From assembly GCA_949316235.1 (NCBI GenBank), contig OX438749.1, positions 6,094,914-6,158,913 of the forward strand: a stretch of 64,000 nucleotides of DNA, written 5' to 3'. This DNA is from Oegoconia quadripuncta. Taxonomy: Eukaryota; Arthropoda; Insecta; Lepidoptera; Autostichidae. The notes beneath the pieces are model-generated. The model ran no database searches. It saw only the letters and a program-made list of their open reading frames with translations, and was not told the DNA's origin. The translations under genes and the position numbers were made by a program. This document shows positions 9,408 to 20,390 of the stretch, piece by piece (within the stretch, counting starts at the first letter, position 1; every line of letters begins with the position of its first letter).

Positions 9408-9750
9408 TTAATATACAATACGCAATACAACACAACACAACACAACACAAAACAACACAATATAACACAATATAACACAATATAATACAATACAATATAA
9501 TACAATATAATACAATATAATACAATATAATACAATATAATACAATATAATACAATATAATACAATATAATACAATATAATACAATATAATACAATATAA
9601 TACAATATAATACAATATAATACAATATAATAAAATATAATACAATATAATACAATATAATACAATATAATACAATATAACACAATATAACACAATATAA
9701 CACAATATAACACAATATAACACAATATAACACAATATAATACAATACAA
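9408..9750. repeat. decanucleotide satellite (TACAATATAA)n
   Basis: About 34 tandem 10-bp units. The central block is TACAATATAA; the left edge is built of CACAA pentamers and the right edge of CACAATATAA units. One TAAAATATAA variant is at about 9630. The period-5/10 structure leaves all three minus-strand frames open for 100-150 codons (YIVLYCIIL repeats); these ORFs are composition artefacts. It lies immediately downstream of the SINE-A A-tail region. Confidence 0.95.
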
Positions 9751-10484
9751 ATGCTCCCATAGCAGGCGTTAATGTATTTAGAACCAAAAAGTCCAACTCA
9801 ATATGTCCCTCGGGAATAATGTGTATGTAATGATACTTCAATTATTAAAATCCATCAAGCGGGTCCTACAATAGAATAAAAGATCAGATATGTAATGGAA
9901 TTGTGATTGTTAATTATTTTGTAAACTGCGAAGCGAAGAAGGGTTTTGGAGGATCGTAACGTTGTATACAATCGAAACGGCTGAACCGATTACAATTTTT
10001 TTTTCCCAAAATATTGAGCTTTAATGCAGTGTCTAAAACTGGAGCTTTTAATGGCGTTGTGTGTGCGTGTCTCCAGTATTTGTCTGGTTTTAAGTACCTA
10101 AGTCCGATTTGCGTGCGGTTTTTTTTTTATATTAAAGACTAAACGACTGCACAATTGATTAAACCTCTAGATATTCAGCTTTTAACAGCAGTTGTTCGGT
10201 GTATTTGGATGATATCATAGACTTTTTTGATTTTATAAACTTACAATTTATAGTTAAAGTGTGTGTGTGTGTATGTTATAGTTACATTATTGTATAGTTA
10301 CAGTGCGGCGGGGTACCACAATGTTATGTAAGTCTATCCCACCATATGATGTACGGATAACATGTCCAATAAGTTGAGGGTTCCGGATGAGGGTGTTTTC
10401 TTCGACGTTATCTTCAATTTACGTCATATAAGAGTATGAATGAGTGAAGTCAGGGTTTGGGTACAGGAGGTATAACATAGAAAT

Positions 10485-10733
10485 CTTTGGTGGTAGTGCA
10501 TTTTAAAGAAATACCCGTCCAAAATAGCTACCACCATGTTATCTAAGTCTGCTGCCAAACAGCAATGTTAACACTTTCACACAGTGGACCAGACACAATA
10601 GATGTTTTATTGTAATTCCGTCTACAGGAATTCAGTGTCGCATTGTAGCATTGTTGTATTCCTTCGCCCTCATCTTCACTTAACATTAGGTATGCTTGAG
10701 GTCAAATGCTAACCCGTTGTGCATAAAAAAATA
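10485..10733 (+). mobile_element. SINE-A copy with internal insertion
   Basis: TTTGGTGGTAGTGCATTTTA to AACCCGTTGTGCATAAAAAA. About 75 foreign bases (10571..10646, CACAGTGGACCAGACACAAT within) interrupt the AGCAATGTTAA|TAGCATTGTTG site. Part of the middle body is missing. Confidence 0.82.
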
Positions 10734-11034
10734 TACTTATATGTACATACACTCGAAAAACATTAACGCTCCTTTCTTACTTATGTAATTTCCCACCAAT
10801 ATTCCCAAAAACACATTGCCTTACTAAACTAAGTTAACAATAATTAGTTAGGTATGATTTTTTACCAAATTTTAGGTTTTCTCCTATATAATAAAATTCA
10901 TAAAAAAACTAACACTTTACCCGCTAAATCGTTTTCGCTGTAAAAAAATAGTTACTGACTGGCTTCAAAATTTAAACTACGACGAAACCGAAGAAATATT
11001 GCAAGTAGGTACTAGGGTAATTTATTTATTAAAT

Positions 11035-11172
11035 AACAACTATAAATTGAAACATTGGAAACATCACTCCAACTGGACCGCTTATTGCTTGCGGACAGTG
11101 CCTGGACATACATAAACACAACGCCAGCAAACACATAACACCCGTGGTTTTTCGTTGGGGGTTAAAAACAGT
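11035..11172 (-). repeat. dispersed repeat with ACGGGTTTT-Cgttgggg end
   Basis: CAACGCCAGCAAACACATAA followed by CCGTGGTTTTTCGTTGGGGG. A related copy is at 53440..53575 (CAACGCCGTCAAACACATAA, GTCGGTTTTCGTCGGGGGCT), and a shorter one in reverse at about 34210..34255. Confidence 0.6.
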
Positions 11173-11631
11173 GCACAACGCTACAACTCTAAGAACCAGG
11201 TCTTATGTTTCGTGATTTCCTGCTCGTTTGTACCTTTCCTTAAGTGTTTCTTCCTCAATCACCATATCTCTGCTCTAATACACTGTCCATAGCTGGGGGG
11301 CCTGGTGGCCTGTAATTCTGGTTCTTCCTTTTCCTTATTAGGTTCAATAATAACCCTGCGATCGATACGAGTATATATGTGATGCTGTATCGGAACACGT
11401 TGTTTTGCAACTGGGGCGCACATTTAGCCACTCTCTGCTCAGTAATTCTTGAAAATTTTATTGCCCTAAAGTATCTCTCTCTTTGCGAAGACGATGGTGT
11501 GCCAATTTCATAATATTACTTAAGTACATATACCTGTGAAGATAGCACATATTCATAAAACGAAAGCGAACATTGCTAAAGTCAATAATGCACATTGTGC
11601 TCAAAGTTTACGTCTTTACAGATGTACTGGC

Positions 11632-12240
11632 TGTTGCCCGCGACTTCGCTCACTTGGAACATTTTAACAAAATCGGTTCAGCATAAAATTTTGCCTACAT
11701 TCCAACCAAATTTCATTCAACATCTGACTCTTGACAACGCCTCGCGTTAGTAAAGCACGGCTAAATACCTGAATCTTTCAATTCCACTCTAATCTAGTTG
11801 GCAAAAATTGCAACTGACTGACTGACAAAAATAACAAATGTCTGAGTTGAAAAATCCCCATTGGTTTCGGCTGAATGACTCCATTTGAAAGCTGAATCGC
11901 AGATGCACTACTAAACCATCGTTTAATTTTATATTTGGGAACATTTCATCAAAATCGGTTAAGTAAAAAATTTTGCCTGTAGGTAATCCAGGTGCTAACC
12001 AAGCAAATTTCACGCACACCACAAACTTTCGCATTTGTAATATAGAAGATGTTGCCCGCGACTTCGTTCGCGTGGAACAATTCATCAAAATGGGATCAGC
12101 ATAAAATTAAGTCTATATATTAATCCATGCAGATTCTAATCTATCTACCACCCAAATTCCATCCAAATTAGTCTAGCCGTTTAGGTCTGAAGAGGTAACA
12201 AACACATACACACGAACTTTCGGGTTTATATAATATTAGT
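11632..12240 (-). repeat. adjacent copies of a 'GTTGCCCGCGACTTCG' repeat
   Basis: TGTTGCCCGCGACTTCG occurs at about 11632 and 12050, with AAAATCGGTT and CATAAAATTTTGCC following each. The second copy runs to CGAACTTTCGGGTTTATATA, then ATATTAGT at 12238. The segment 11770..12045 looks like an older, more divergent copy. Read on the minus strand the ends resemble Hel-H (TATAAACCCGAAAG... CGCGGGCAAC), so it may be a related Helitron-like family. Non-coding. Confidence 0.55.
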
Positions 12241-13872
12241 TGGGATTGGGATATATTGGAAAACAAAGGAATCCTTACTGGCTTTCCAAAAATCATTTCA
12301 CCGATATAAATAAAACGTAGAAATCACGCTTGTCCCGATAATCGCTTGCCGAAGAACGTAGCAGCTTGTGTATAACATGTATGACTGCAGCTGCGGGCAA
12401 AATAGGCATTGATGAACAAACGTGTAAATGTGGGCCAAAGCGAAGCAGAGGCAAATAATGCGCAGAAATTCAAACAAGGTAGTTAGGCATGTATCAAAGT
12501 GTGTTCATCACACTCCCTTTTTTGAAAGAACTAATTTTTTTCACATTATTATATTCTGAACAAAATCAATGACGAACAACAATCATTTTTAAAATCAATA
12601 TTCATTTGATTTTCTTTTTTTATCAAACAGCGTTCTATTCGCATTCCACTTCGAAATTTAAATAAAACCTTCGAAAAGTTACCTCCGTGGTTGCCATGTT
12701 TCGGAATAAAAAGAGTAGTTCCATATTTAAATTACACGGCCGATAGTGTTTTCAAAGAATATTTTATTCGGCCGCTAAACATGACAAATAAGAATTTATA
12801 TACAACATTGCCGGCCGCTCCTCGCATGTATTTGTTTGACCAGTACTGCATTTTCGTTTTATCTCGAAGAATATTGACAAAATAATGCTCAAATTTTGAA
12901 GCATGTTTGAGAAAACACATTTTCTTGTTAGACATTGTAGATTAATAAATGTTTTTATTTCTTTTTTCTCTCTTTCGAAGGGCCGGATCTTGTGCGACGT
13001 ATTTTTATGGTTTTCTAACACCTATCATGTTAATCTAAACAAATATGGGCGTAGCCTATTTTGTTGGCAAAAACAAGCGAACATGTTATCCGAGGTGGAC
13101 GGAAAATATCCCTGCGTTCGCCTGCGGGAGGGGAGGTATTTTGATAAGGGACCATCGAAGTTGCAGAATAGAGTAACAGAGAATCAAATTACTTGACTAA
13201 AAAATTACTGACAAATCACAAAATGATGCACATGTGACCTTAGTCCTCATAAAACACTCAGAAGTTCTGGGTCTCATAGGTGCATTTACGAGTCCAGGAA
13301 GAATGGTTTGGTGATTTTTTTGAGTGTTCTACTCGTATATATAAACGGAATACACATTTTAAATTATTTCGGTGACAATCCGTTCGTCTCTTTTTTCCAA
13401 CCAGGACAAAAATAACATTCAACATTTCTTCAATAGATTTTTTAGACTATAGAATCATGCGTTCTCTTATCTGTATTAGCCAACATATAACAATTCCCAT
13501 TTAAAACTCATTTGGGAAACTCTAATACCCATTCCTGAAGTCTTACACGGTGTTTTAGCTAAATTATTCATATGTACCGCGTTAGGGGAGGTTATCGATC
13601 CGATATTATTAACATTTCTGTATCAATCATATTCGACAGAGTGGTTAAGGGAACGAATAAATCAATTTGTGTATTATTTCCTTATCTTCCATTTAAAATT
13701 GAAACGATCAAACGAAATAGATTATAATGGTTATAATATTGAGTTCTAGTTGTTTGGTTATTTGTTACTATTTTATTGGATAACGTAACAATGAATATAT
13801 GTAACATGGTACGGTCGTTAGTAGTTTTCTAGATAAAGTGCGAAAGCGCCCACATTGGATAAATTAAGATTT
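12241..13872. other. no gene seen
   Basis: AT-rich sequence with overlapping short ORFs on both strands at 12691..13196, none with family resemblance, codon bias or splice signals that I can support. Confidence 0.45.
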
Positions 13873-14745
13873 ATTTTTGAATTTATTTTGATTTATTTTT
13901 CAATCACGGCGAAACGGATGAACTGATTTGAATGAAGTTTGGTATATAGGTAGTGTGGAGTTCTCTGGGGAATCAGCTTTGTGAATGAGCAATAATGTCA
14001 AAACCTAATAAGATAAAACATGTGACGTGTTCAGGTGATAAATTTTATCTTACGAAATAAATATTTTTTTTTGGTTTTTGATTTTGATTTTGTGCACGCC
14101 AATATGCGTGAATCTAGGACAAGTAATTTTTCGGTGGCAACCCCGCCTAATTAAAAAGAAAAGGCAGTCAGTCTACTCTCGGGATTTTTCCGCGCAGCAA
14201 GCGGTTTGTTTTTTGTTGCGGTGATTAACTTCCCAACTGGGTAATTTTACTGGCACTCTCGTGCGCGCGGGCTTATTAAGTTTCCTTAGGAAACCATACT
14301 TTACGGGACGTAAACAGACTGAGGTGAGCGGGTATCTGGTGGTGTGATGAGTAACGAGTGTGGTGGGTGCTGTATTAAGGTGTGGGGCGCCCCCCAGGAA
14401 GACCAGCGGAGGACTCTCCAGCCAGCCCAGCACCGGCCAGATAAATCTAAGTAAGCCACCACTCATATGCACACCGGACGAAATTAAGCAGCGTAGGGCC
14501 GAAACTCATTTCTTAAATTCACGTGTCCACTTTAGAACTGCGCCTACTCGCAGTTTAGGGGCACTCCCTTCAGGAGTTGCTCCGACAGGTAGAATATACC
14601 CTGGAAAAAAACATATGATAATTTTATCCCGATAAATTGAGTAGTTCCAACTATCAAACTCATCAACTAAACAAATTAAACGTATCCAAAACATATCTGT
14701 GATAAAGTTATTCCACGCAGGCAAAACCGGGGGCGGAAATCTAGT
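13873..14745 (+). mobile_element. Hel-H copy interrupted by a 633-bp insertion
   Basis: Left part ends TATATAGGTAG at 13953; right part resumes AGGTAGAATATACCCTGG at 14587 and ends CGGGGGCGGAAATCTAG at about 14744. In unbroken copies AGGTAG occurs once at this point, so AGGTAG at 13948..13953 and 14587..14592 is a 6-bp target duplication. Confidence 0.75.
13954..14586 (+). mobile_element. composite insertion: L-B LINE tail plus unidentified GC-richer segment
   Basis: 13954..14083 is the L-B 3' UTR (TTCTCTGGGGAATCAGCTTT, then GTGAATGAGCAATAATG and TTTTGATTTTGATTTTG). 14084..14586 is distinct: GC-richer, with GTTGCGGTGATTAACTTCCC, CACCGGCCAGATAAATC and a terminal stem ACTCC...GGAGT at 14558..14574. 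The ORFs in both strands (14173..14724) are not recognised. The segment could be the 5' region of a second element. Confidence 0.5.
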
Positions 14746-14802
14746 ATAAATAAAAAAAAAGCGCTCTGAACTGCACTCCAGAGGCCGAAAATCTCGCTAA
14801 TG

Positions 14803-15197
14803 TTATAAATGAAAAAGTTTGGACGTTTGTTTGTTTGTTGCTCAATCACGGCGAAACGGATGAACAGATTTGGGTGAAGTTTGGTATATAGGTTGAATAT
14901 ACCCTGGTTTAAGTCATAGGGTACACAATTAATAATGAAATATTATAATATAAAATAATAATTAATAATTTTGTAATATAAAAACCTTTTTTTTTAAAGA
15001 GCAACCTCTCGAGTTTCTTGCTTGTTCTTCTCAGGGGAAAATTACCTTTTAAACAAGCAGTAACTTTAAAAATGTAAAATCTGACTATTTTAAGAGTACC
15101 CTATGTACCTACAAAATAAAGCATTTTTGATTAGATTTGATTTGGTATTTTTTAACCCGATAAAGTGAGTAGTTCCCGCGAGATAATCGAATATCCG
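14803..15197 (+). mobile_element. Hel-H copy split by L-A LINE tail
   Basis: Hel-H sequence runs from GTTATAAATGAAAAAGTTTG to CATAGGGTA (14923) and resumes GGTATTTTTTAACCCGATAA at 15144, ending before 15200. GGTA on both sides (14920..14923, 15144..15147) is the probable target duplication. Confidence 0.78.
14924..15143 (+). mobile_element. L-A LINE 3' tail nested in Hel-H
   Basis: 3' UTR only: ACACAATTAATAATGAAATA, AGAGCAACCTCTCGAGTTTC, TTGCTTGTTCTTCTCAGGGG, CTACAAAATAAAGCATTTTT, ending TTAGATTTGATTT. It is nearly collinear with 55741..55928. Confidence 0.82.
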
Positions 15198-15208
15198 AAA
15201 TATCCTTA

Positions 15209-15250
15209 ACATCTGGTGTGTATGAGGTGGTAACACGTTGTGCATAAAAA
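15209..15250 (+). mobile_element. SINE-A tail fragment
   Basis: ACATCTGGTGTGTATGAGGT followed by AACACGTTGTGCATAAAAAA. Confidence 0.6.
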
Positions 15251-17000
15251 AAACTCTCTTAAATAAAGATTTCTATTCCACTCCAATATCGTCAGATCCC
15301 GCCTCCACATTACTCCCACTGTAACTCCTGTAAGCCATGATCAACAATGGTACTCGACACGGTGCCTACTGAAGGTAGACGGTGTCCTACGGTGTCCTCC
15401 AATATCGTCGGCAATAACTTCATAAATTGAAAATTTAGGCAACCCCTGAAAAACATTATATCAGTCATAATATACATAAAACAACTGTGATAAACGCTAA
15501 ATATTATTATTGTCTTCGAACAGGCTTAAAACCTTTTTCTAAAGATTGGGACCCTCTTATAACTCGACCCGTAGGTTGAGAAACGACGGCATAGAACATA
15601 ATTTTTCTATGTCAGCGTTCCGAACGCAAACAGAACCGTCAAAAACCCTATTTTTGTAACGGGGTTTGTTTGTGTCCCACTTATCACTACGTATCAGGAA
15701 TCCACTTGATCTATCTGCATTACAAATAAGCACTAAACTTTACGAGGTCGTTTTATATAGCCGTTAAACAGCTTTACGGTTGCGAGACTGTTCATCTAAT
15801 ACACCTCTGTGTTACCGACGTTTAATTTGTCCTTTTTATTTACGTGCCTCATAAAGGACAAAGGTCGTAGACGGCGGTAGGATTTTTTCTGCATTTTTGT
15901 TTCGTGTCACGCACGATTCGTGCCTTTTTTATGGGAGTAGATGATCATTCGAGTATTTTTGTAGAAAAATATAAGGGCGTAGAATTTCTTACGTCGTTTT
16001 CCCACCATCATTTTGGGTTAGTTTCGACACTTCATAACTTAAAATCTATTTGACCTGCATGAGACAAGATAGATGTCTAGTAAGACCCTCCCGCTTACCT
16101 AGAATGCAAAATTTCACGAAAGAACCAATTACCATTTTTGAGATATTGCCGTCTGAAAATTACTATTTATAAATAAATCTAGACCACTTTCAGATGACTT
16201 GGGATTTTGAAATTTGGCATCGAGATAAATCATTGGATGTATACCATGGAAAAAATCAGAAAACAGCAAAATGACAGACAAAGTTAATGCTGCAAATTGT
16301 ACCAAGTTATAGGATTGTAGCACAAATTTTCTTTTAAAACAACTGAAGAACGTTATGTATTCCCGTAGCTATGATTTAAAGAAGTTTCGAAGAACTTGAG
16401 TTTAGGTGTCACTTCTTTTATTAGCAAAGGTATTAGCCGACTCTCTTGTACGTCTTCTGTATCGAACTTGACTTCGTTTCATATTTATATTTTTGGTACG
16501 ATCTAGTTATCATTAACGGGAACAATATTGCCACATTTACATAACTCACGTATGTATTTACTCGTAACATGTTATCTCCATCAAGCCAGATTAAACTGAA
16601 ACCGTCGCCTAATAGATATAACTTAGCAGCTAACGCTGTTAAGACCCAATTAAAATGCGGCGCGGCTTCTAGTCACACGACGAACTATTTCACACGGGTA
16701 TTGAATTTCCTAATAATATATTCAACAGTTCGTTTAGACTAATTCCGTGAGAAGTATCCCCTGCCTCTAACAAAAGTATGTATCTCGTTGGAATTTACGA
16801 CTTCAGATGCAAATAAAGGGTGTTTGTACCATTGTGATTGCAGCACGTGAAAAGAATAAAACTAACCCGTCTCTTCCCGTGGGTGTAGTAAAGGGCAACT
16901 AAGGAACTGCCCACTAAAGTCTATAGCCTTGCACGTTTTAACTGCGATGCGAAGGGCTCACCGCCTGTCACGTGTGCATTTCTGTATATTTCGAATGTTT
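15251..17000. other. no gene seen
   Basis: Mixed-composition sequence. I find no repeat shared with the rest of the window and no supported exon; the 64-aa minus frame at 16129..16323 is not recognisable. Confidence 0.4.
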
Positions 17001-17131
17001 CACCGTGGATGTTGTTTCAAGCTTTAAACTTTTTTGTTTAGAACACCCAAACGCGTGTGTTTGGAATATCTCTGACCACCCCATTTGAGATAAAGGTCTG
17101 TGTATGTATGTTCACACCATGACTCTACATA

Positions 17132-17415
17132 TTTTTTTTTGCACGACGGGTTCGTACTTGACGTCAATCACACTTGATGTTAAGTGTAGATGAAGTCGAA
17201 GGTGGAAGGTCTTATCTCTGACAACCGGAACACAACAATGCTATTAACATTGCTGCTTGGCAGATTTATAAGATGGTGGCAGCTAGCCAGGCGGACATTT
17301 AAAATGCCCTACCACCAACCAAACCGAGTACTTAAACATGTACCCCGCTGGGGATCAAACCCGCGACCTCCGAATTGTAAACCCAATGTTGTTTACATTG
17401 AGCCACGGAGGCGGA
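17132..17415 (-). mobile_element. SINE-A, near full length
   Basis: On the minus strand: head CTCCGTGGCTCAATG (A-box), B-box-like GGGTTTGATCCCCAGCGGGG, TTTGGTTGGTGGTAGGGCAT, tail to GTCGTGCAAAAAAAAA. It is flanked by two direct copies of another repeat (17035..17109 and 17455..17525: ACACCCAAACGC.TGTGTTTG, TTTGAGATAAAGGTC), so this segment was locally duplicated or both are dispersed copies. Confidence 0.9.
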
Positions 17416-17570
17416 GGCAATTCATACTTTTTTGTGAACCGCGAATGTTGTTTCAAGAAACACCCAAACGCATGTGTTTGGGATATCTGAGCCCACCCCG
17501 TTTGAGATAAAGGTCGTGATTTATGTATGTATAATAGTTTGAAGGTTACATCTGTATCTGTTTGGACATT

Positions 17571-17706
17571 GGTGTCGATTCGGATGTACACCAACTAAAC
17601 TAAAACCAGTTTTGGAGTGGTGCCGTCGCATCGTACAGTTCCAGGGAGAAAGAGACAGTACTACTTTAAGGTTTTAGTTTAGTTGGTGTACATCCGAATC
17701 GACACC
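17571..17706. mobile_element. foldback MITE with perfect 37-bp arms
   Basis: 17571..17607 (GGTGTCGATTCGGATGTACA onward) is the exact reverse complement of 17670..17706. The 62-bp spacer is unique. ATT flanks both sides (17568..17570 and 17707..17709), compatible with a 3-bp target duplication of the PIF/Harbinger type. Perfect arms suggest a recent insertion. Confidence 0.85.
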
Positions 17707-17969
17707 ATTGTAACGCTAAAACGCCTGAGCTGATATAAAACATTTTTTCTATTTTCGAAAGCGTTATTCATATAAATCTTCAGCAACCGCTATGTATTGT
17801 ATTTGTCTGTAGTCAAATAAATTATCTTTCTTTTTTCTTGCATAAAAACGGCAAGAAAGTAATAAATCTTTTTTAGTTAAAATATGTTTTGTCACTTTCT
17901 TTCAAACGAGAATTTAGTTAGTTTAGTAAGAGACAAAATGTATTTTAATCAAAACAACCTCTGTAACAA

Positions 17970-18076
17970 GACGTCGTGAGATGCGCGATTGTATATTTCG
18001 TCCAGACGAATGAGCAGGACAAATATTATCTCGCGCAACCGCGACATAAGCGTTTATATCGCGCCTGTCATGCTAC
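17970..18076 (-). mobile_element. short MITE, 'GCGCGACATAA' family copy 1
   Basis: ACGAATGAGCAGGACAAATA, TTATCTCGCGC, and GCGCCTGTCATGCTACT. Inverted relative to copies at 36941..37066 and 43603..43736, which share GTAGCATGA-CA / TGTCATGCTAC ends. Confidence 0.65.
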
Positions 18077-18174
18077 TAGTGCATGCAGGTTTATTAGATT
18101 TTTGTAGTTTTTATGAATAACAGTGATAGTCTTTCTAAATTTCCAATTTGTAGTCATTTTTATGTTTTCGTATT

Positions 18175-18265
18175 TCAGAAGGGCACATTAAAGAAAGAAA
18201 GAAAGAAACTGTTTATTAACACTATTAGCACATTAACAGTCTGTCCCGCTTGTTTTAATAGGAGG
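18175..18265 (+). mobile_element. SINE-5S tail fragment
   Basis: TTCAGAAGGGCACATTAAAG, GTCTGTCCCGCTTGTTTTAA and AGGCAGTC match the SINE-5S tail around 6163..6210. (GAAA)n is inserted in it. Confidence 0.5.
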
Positions 18266-18399
18266 CAGTCTTCGACCTTTTTAGATCTATTAGCTTGAGA
18301 AATACGCCCGATGCCTCAGCCGTTTCTGAGGGAAATGCCTTTACATTGCATTTAAGTGCATTCAATAGTTGCAATTTGTTATAGGTGATTTAATTCATA

Positions 18400-18530
18400 T
18401 TATGTATTTATTTACAAAAAAAAATGTATTTGTGTAGTATATCAACCATCTGATATATAATATAAACTTAATTGCTTTGTGTAGAACCAGATGCGCCATC
18501 GTGTGTGTATAACGAAAGATATTAAATCAT
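18400..18530 (+). mobile_element. SINE-C 3' fragment
   Basis: TATGTATTTATTTACAAAAA, GTAGTATATCAACCATCTG and CGTGTGTGTATAACGAAAGAT match the 3' half of SINE-C at 40450..40570. Confidence 0.6.
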
Positions 18531-18601
18531 GTTATGTGCGGAATCCTCGGAGCAGGAGTGCTACTTGTATTTGAACGTCTTTAAGATATAATATGACTTA
18601 C

Positions 18602-18806
18602 CTAAGCGCAGCCCCGTCCACTCTTTCATCACTGGCTATGCTTGACCGCGGCGAGCTTCCTAATCGGCTACTCGCTGATTTTCGCCTCTGGTCATAGGCT
18701 TCGGACTCGTCTTTGGTAGTGAACGAGATACGAGGCGTGTGCGCACGTAGCCCGCATACTTTGTGTGTGGACACACCGCGGCATAGCAGCTGGCTCTGTG
18801 TCAGAT
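18602..18806 (-). CDS. internal protein-coding exon of a larger host gene (unidentified)
   Basis: Minus-strand exon with acceptor CTTCTTGTTCCAG ending at 18807 and donor TTAG|GTAAGT at 18602/18601, 205 nt. One frame is open throughout (67 codons, starting at the third base); the other two carry stops. It reads LTQSQLLCRGVSTHKVCGLR, AHTPRISFTTKDESEAYDQR, RKSASSRLGSSPRSSIASDE, then RVDGAALR. The Ser/Arg-rich part with RRKSAS and RSSIAS looks like a cytoplasmic regulatory segment with possible basophilic-kinase sites (inference). GC content is clearly higher than the flanks and it has no resemblance to transposon families here. It has no ATG requirement, being internal. I do not recognise the gene. 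Neighbouring exons were not found nearby, so the introns are presumably long and filled with the surrounding repeats. Confidence 0.65.
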
Positions 18807-19723
18807 CTGGAACAAGAAGATTCTGTTTAAAAAATAAATTTTAAAAGCCGTCAAGGCGCCGTACCCTTATCAGAATAATTATGACTATAAATCGTAAATT
18901 TTGAAAACCTTCGAAAAACTATGTTGTCACCCAAATTTGTTTTCAAACAGCCAAAAAACGAAATAAATCGGACCACGACTACACGATACAAAGTCACACA
19001 TAACGGCGTTTAAAAATACAAAGTTGCAGTTGACTTAATTGGCCTGATTAGTGTAATGGCAAGTGACTGAAGTTAATTTTATCAAAATTACAAAACAAAA
19101 GTCTTCAAAAAAAAACATGAAAATTCCCGAAAAAGAGAAATATAATTTTACTTGTGTTATTATAGTTGGGCACATTAATATATAATCTATATAATAAAAC
19201 AAAATGAACTATACAAAGGACTAAATCGACGAAACTCAATAGCCGACCTCCAATCTCCAGGATGCAATAAAAAAATTCTCTCCTTTGTTTTCGCCTCTGA
19301 AAGAATTCGTCTATTATTTGGTAAACGCGCACATTCTTAGGACAAATAGAGGTCCGCTCCTTTAATAAGGTTTATATTATTATAACAGTTGAATGTTCTA
19401 AGTTCTCGACTATTATTTATATACCGGATGAGTTATTTTACCGTAAGGATAAAAATAGGGCACATTAGGTAAATGAAATAGAAAATATTGGCATAGGTAG
19501 GTTTTTTTTTAAAACCATCATCGACGCACGCGACGGCCGGTGATTGATATGCGACTTGCAGGATTCGTAGGGTTCCTGTCATGCGAAATTTATTTGGAAC
19601 TCTTATTTTCTCCAAGTTTTTATTATTTATTTAATTTAATGATGTACATACCTACATACATAATATCCCAATAACTTTATCCCAAATGGGGTATTCAGAG
19701 ATATTTTTAATTATAACCAACTC

Positions 19724-19925
19724 CGCAATGTACTCGGCCTTCGATCAAACGTTCTTCGGTCAAACGCTTTTCGGGGTATTGTAATTGACTGAAGAACGTT
19801 TGATCGAAAGCCGGGTACATTGCGGAGTTTGTTCATCGTTAAAATTTTGAATTATAACCAACTCCGCAATGTACTCGGCATTCGATCAAACGTTCTTCGG
19901 TCAAACGTTTTTCGGGGTAGTGTAA
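19724..19925. mobile_element. inverted-repeat element plus an extra half copy
   Basis: Arm 1 (19729..) AACTCCGCAATGTACTCGGC to GTTCTTCGGTCAAACG; an inverted arm 19788..19830 (CTGAAGAACGTTTGATCGAA, CATTGCGGAGTT); then a direct copy of arm 1 at 19859..19915. Arms are about 46 bp. Non-coding; probably a MITE with a partial tandem duplicate. Confidence 0.7.
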
Positions 19926-19984
19926 TTCGGTATACCATTATACATCCCTTCAACTTGCTAATCCCAGGGCTAAGTCAGTGACAT

Positions 19985-20390
19985 TCGTCCGTATTTCCTT
20001 ATTCCTGATTCAATCACATTCGTGATCCGCCGAGCATCGCTCTCTCCATGGCTCGTTGCGTGACCTTGAGTTTTCTTACGAGGCCCATAGTGAGAGACCA
20101 CGTTTCAGTGCCATAATTGGTCACTGGTAACTAACATTGATTAAAGACTTTCGTCTTTAAGCACTGAGATATTTTGGACGAGAAGATGTGGGCGCAGTTT
20201 CCCGAACCCCGCCCATCCGGGTTGGATTCGTCGATTGGCCTCGAAATTTGACCTTTTTCTTTTTCGCGAGGAAATGCTTTACGCGTACCGCTCGTCTGGG
20301 GGACGGCGAGACGGTTATGTGGGACTCCCCTCCCTGACGACGACGGCGACCTTCTTCGGCAGTAGGGAGGACCTGGGAATGCATAGGCGG
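19985..20390 (-). pseudogene. RTE-type LINE reverse transcriptase fragment, frameshifted
   Basis: Minus strand: RIQPGWAGFGKLR, then after a frame change HIFSSKISQCLKTKVFNQC, a stop, LPVTNYGTETWSLTMGLVRK, LKVTQRAMERAMLGGS. This order matches the RT-thumb region of RTE elements (GWAAFGKLR...IFSS...KTKVFNQCVLPVMTYG-ETW...QRAMERAMLG). It abuts SINE-A at 20391 in the same orientation. It has frameshifts and stops and is not functional. Confidence 0.8.

Noticed and set aside
9313..9750. Regular repeats considered as a CRISPR array
   Set aside because: No spacers; simple tandem repeat in a eukaryotic context.
9313..9841. Three overlapping 105-151-aa minus ORFs rich in YIVLYCIIL
   Set aside because: They are translations of the TACAATATAA satellite; a 10-bp unit without stop codons keeps all frames open.
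12691..13196. Cluster of short ORFs on both strands
   Set aside because: Overlapping in opposite strands in AT-rich DNA, with no motif or splice support.
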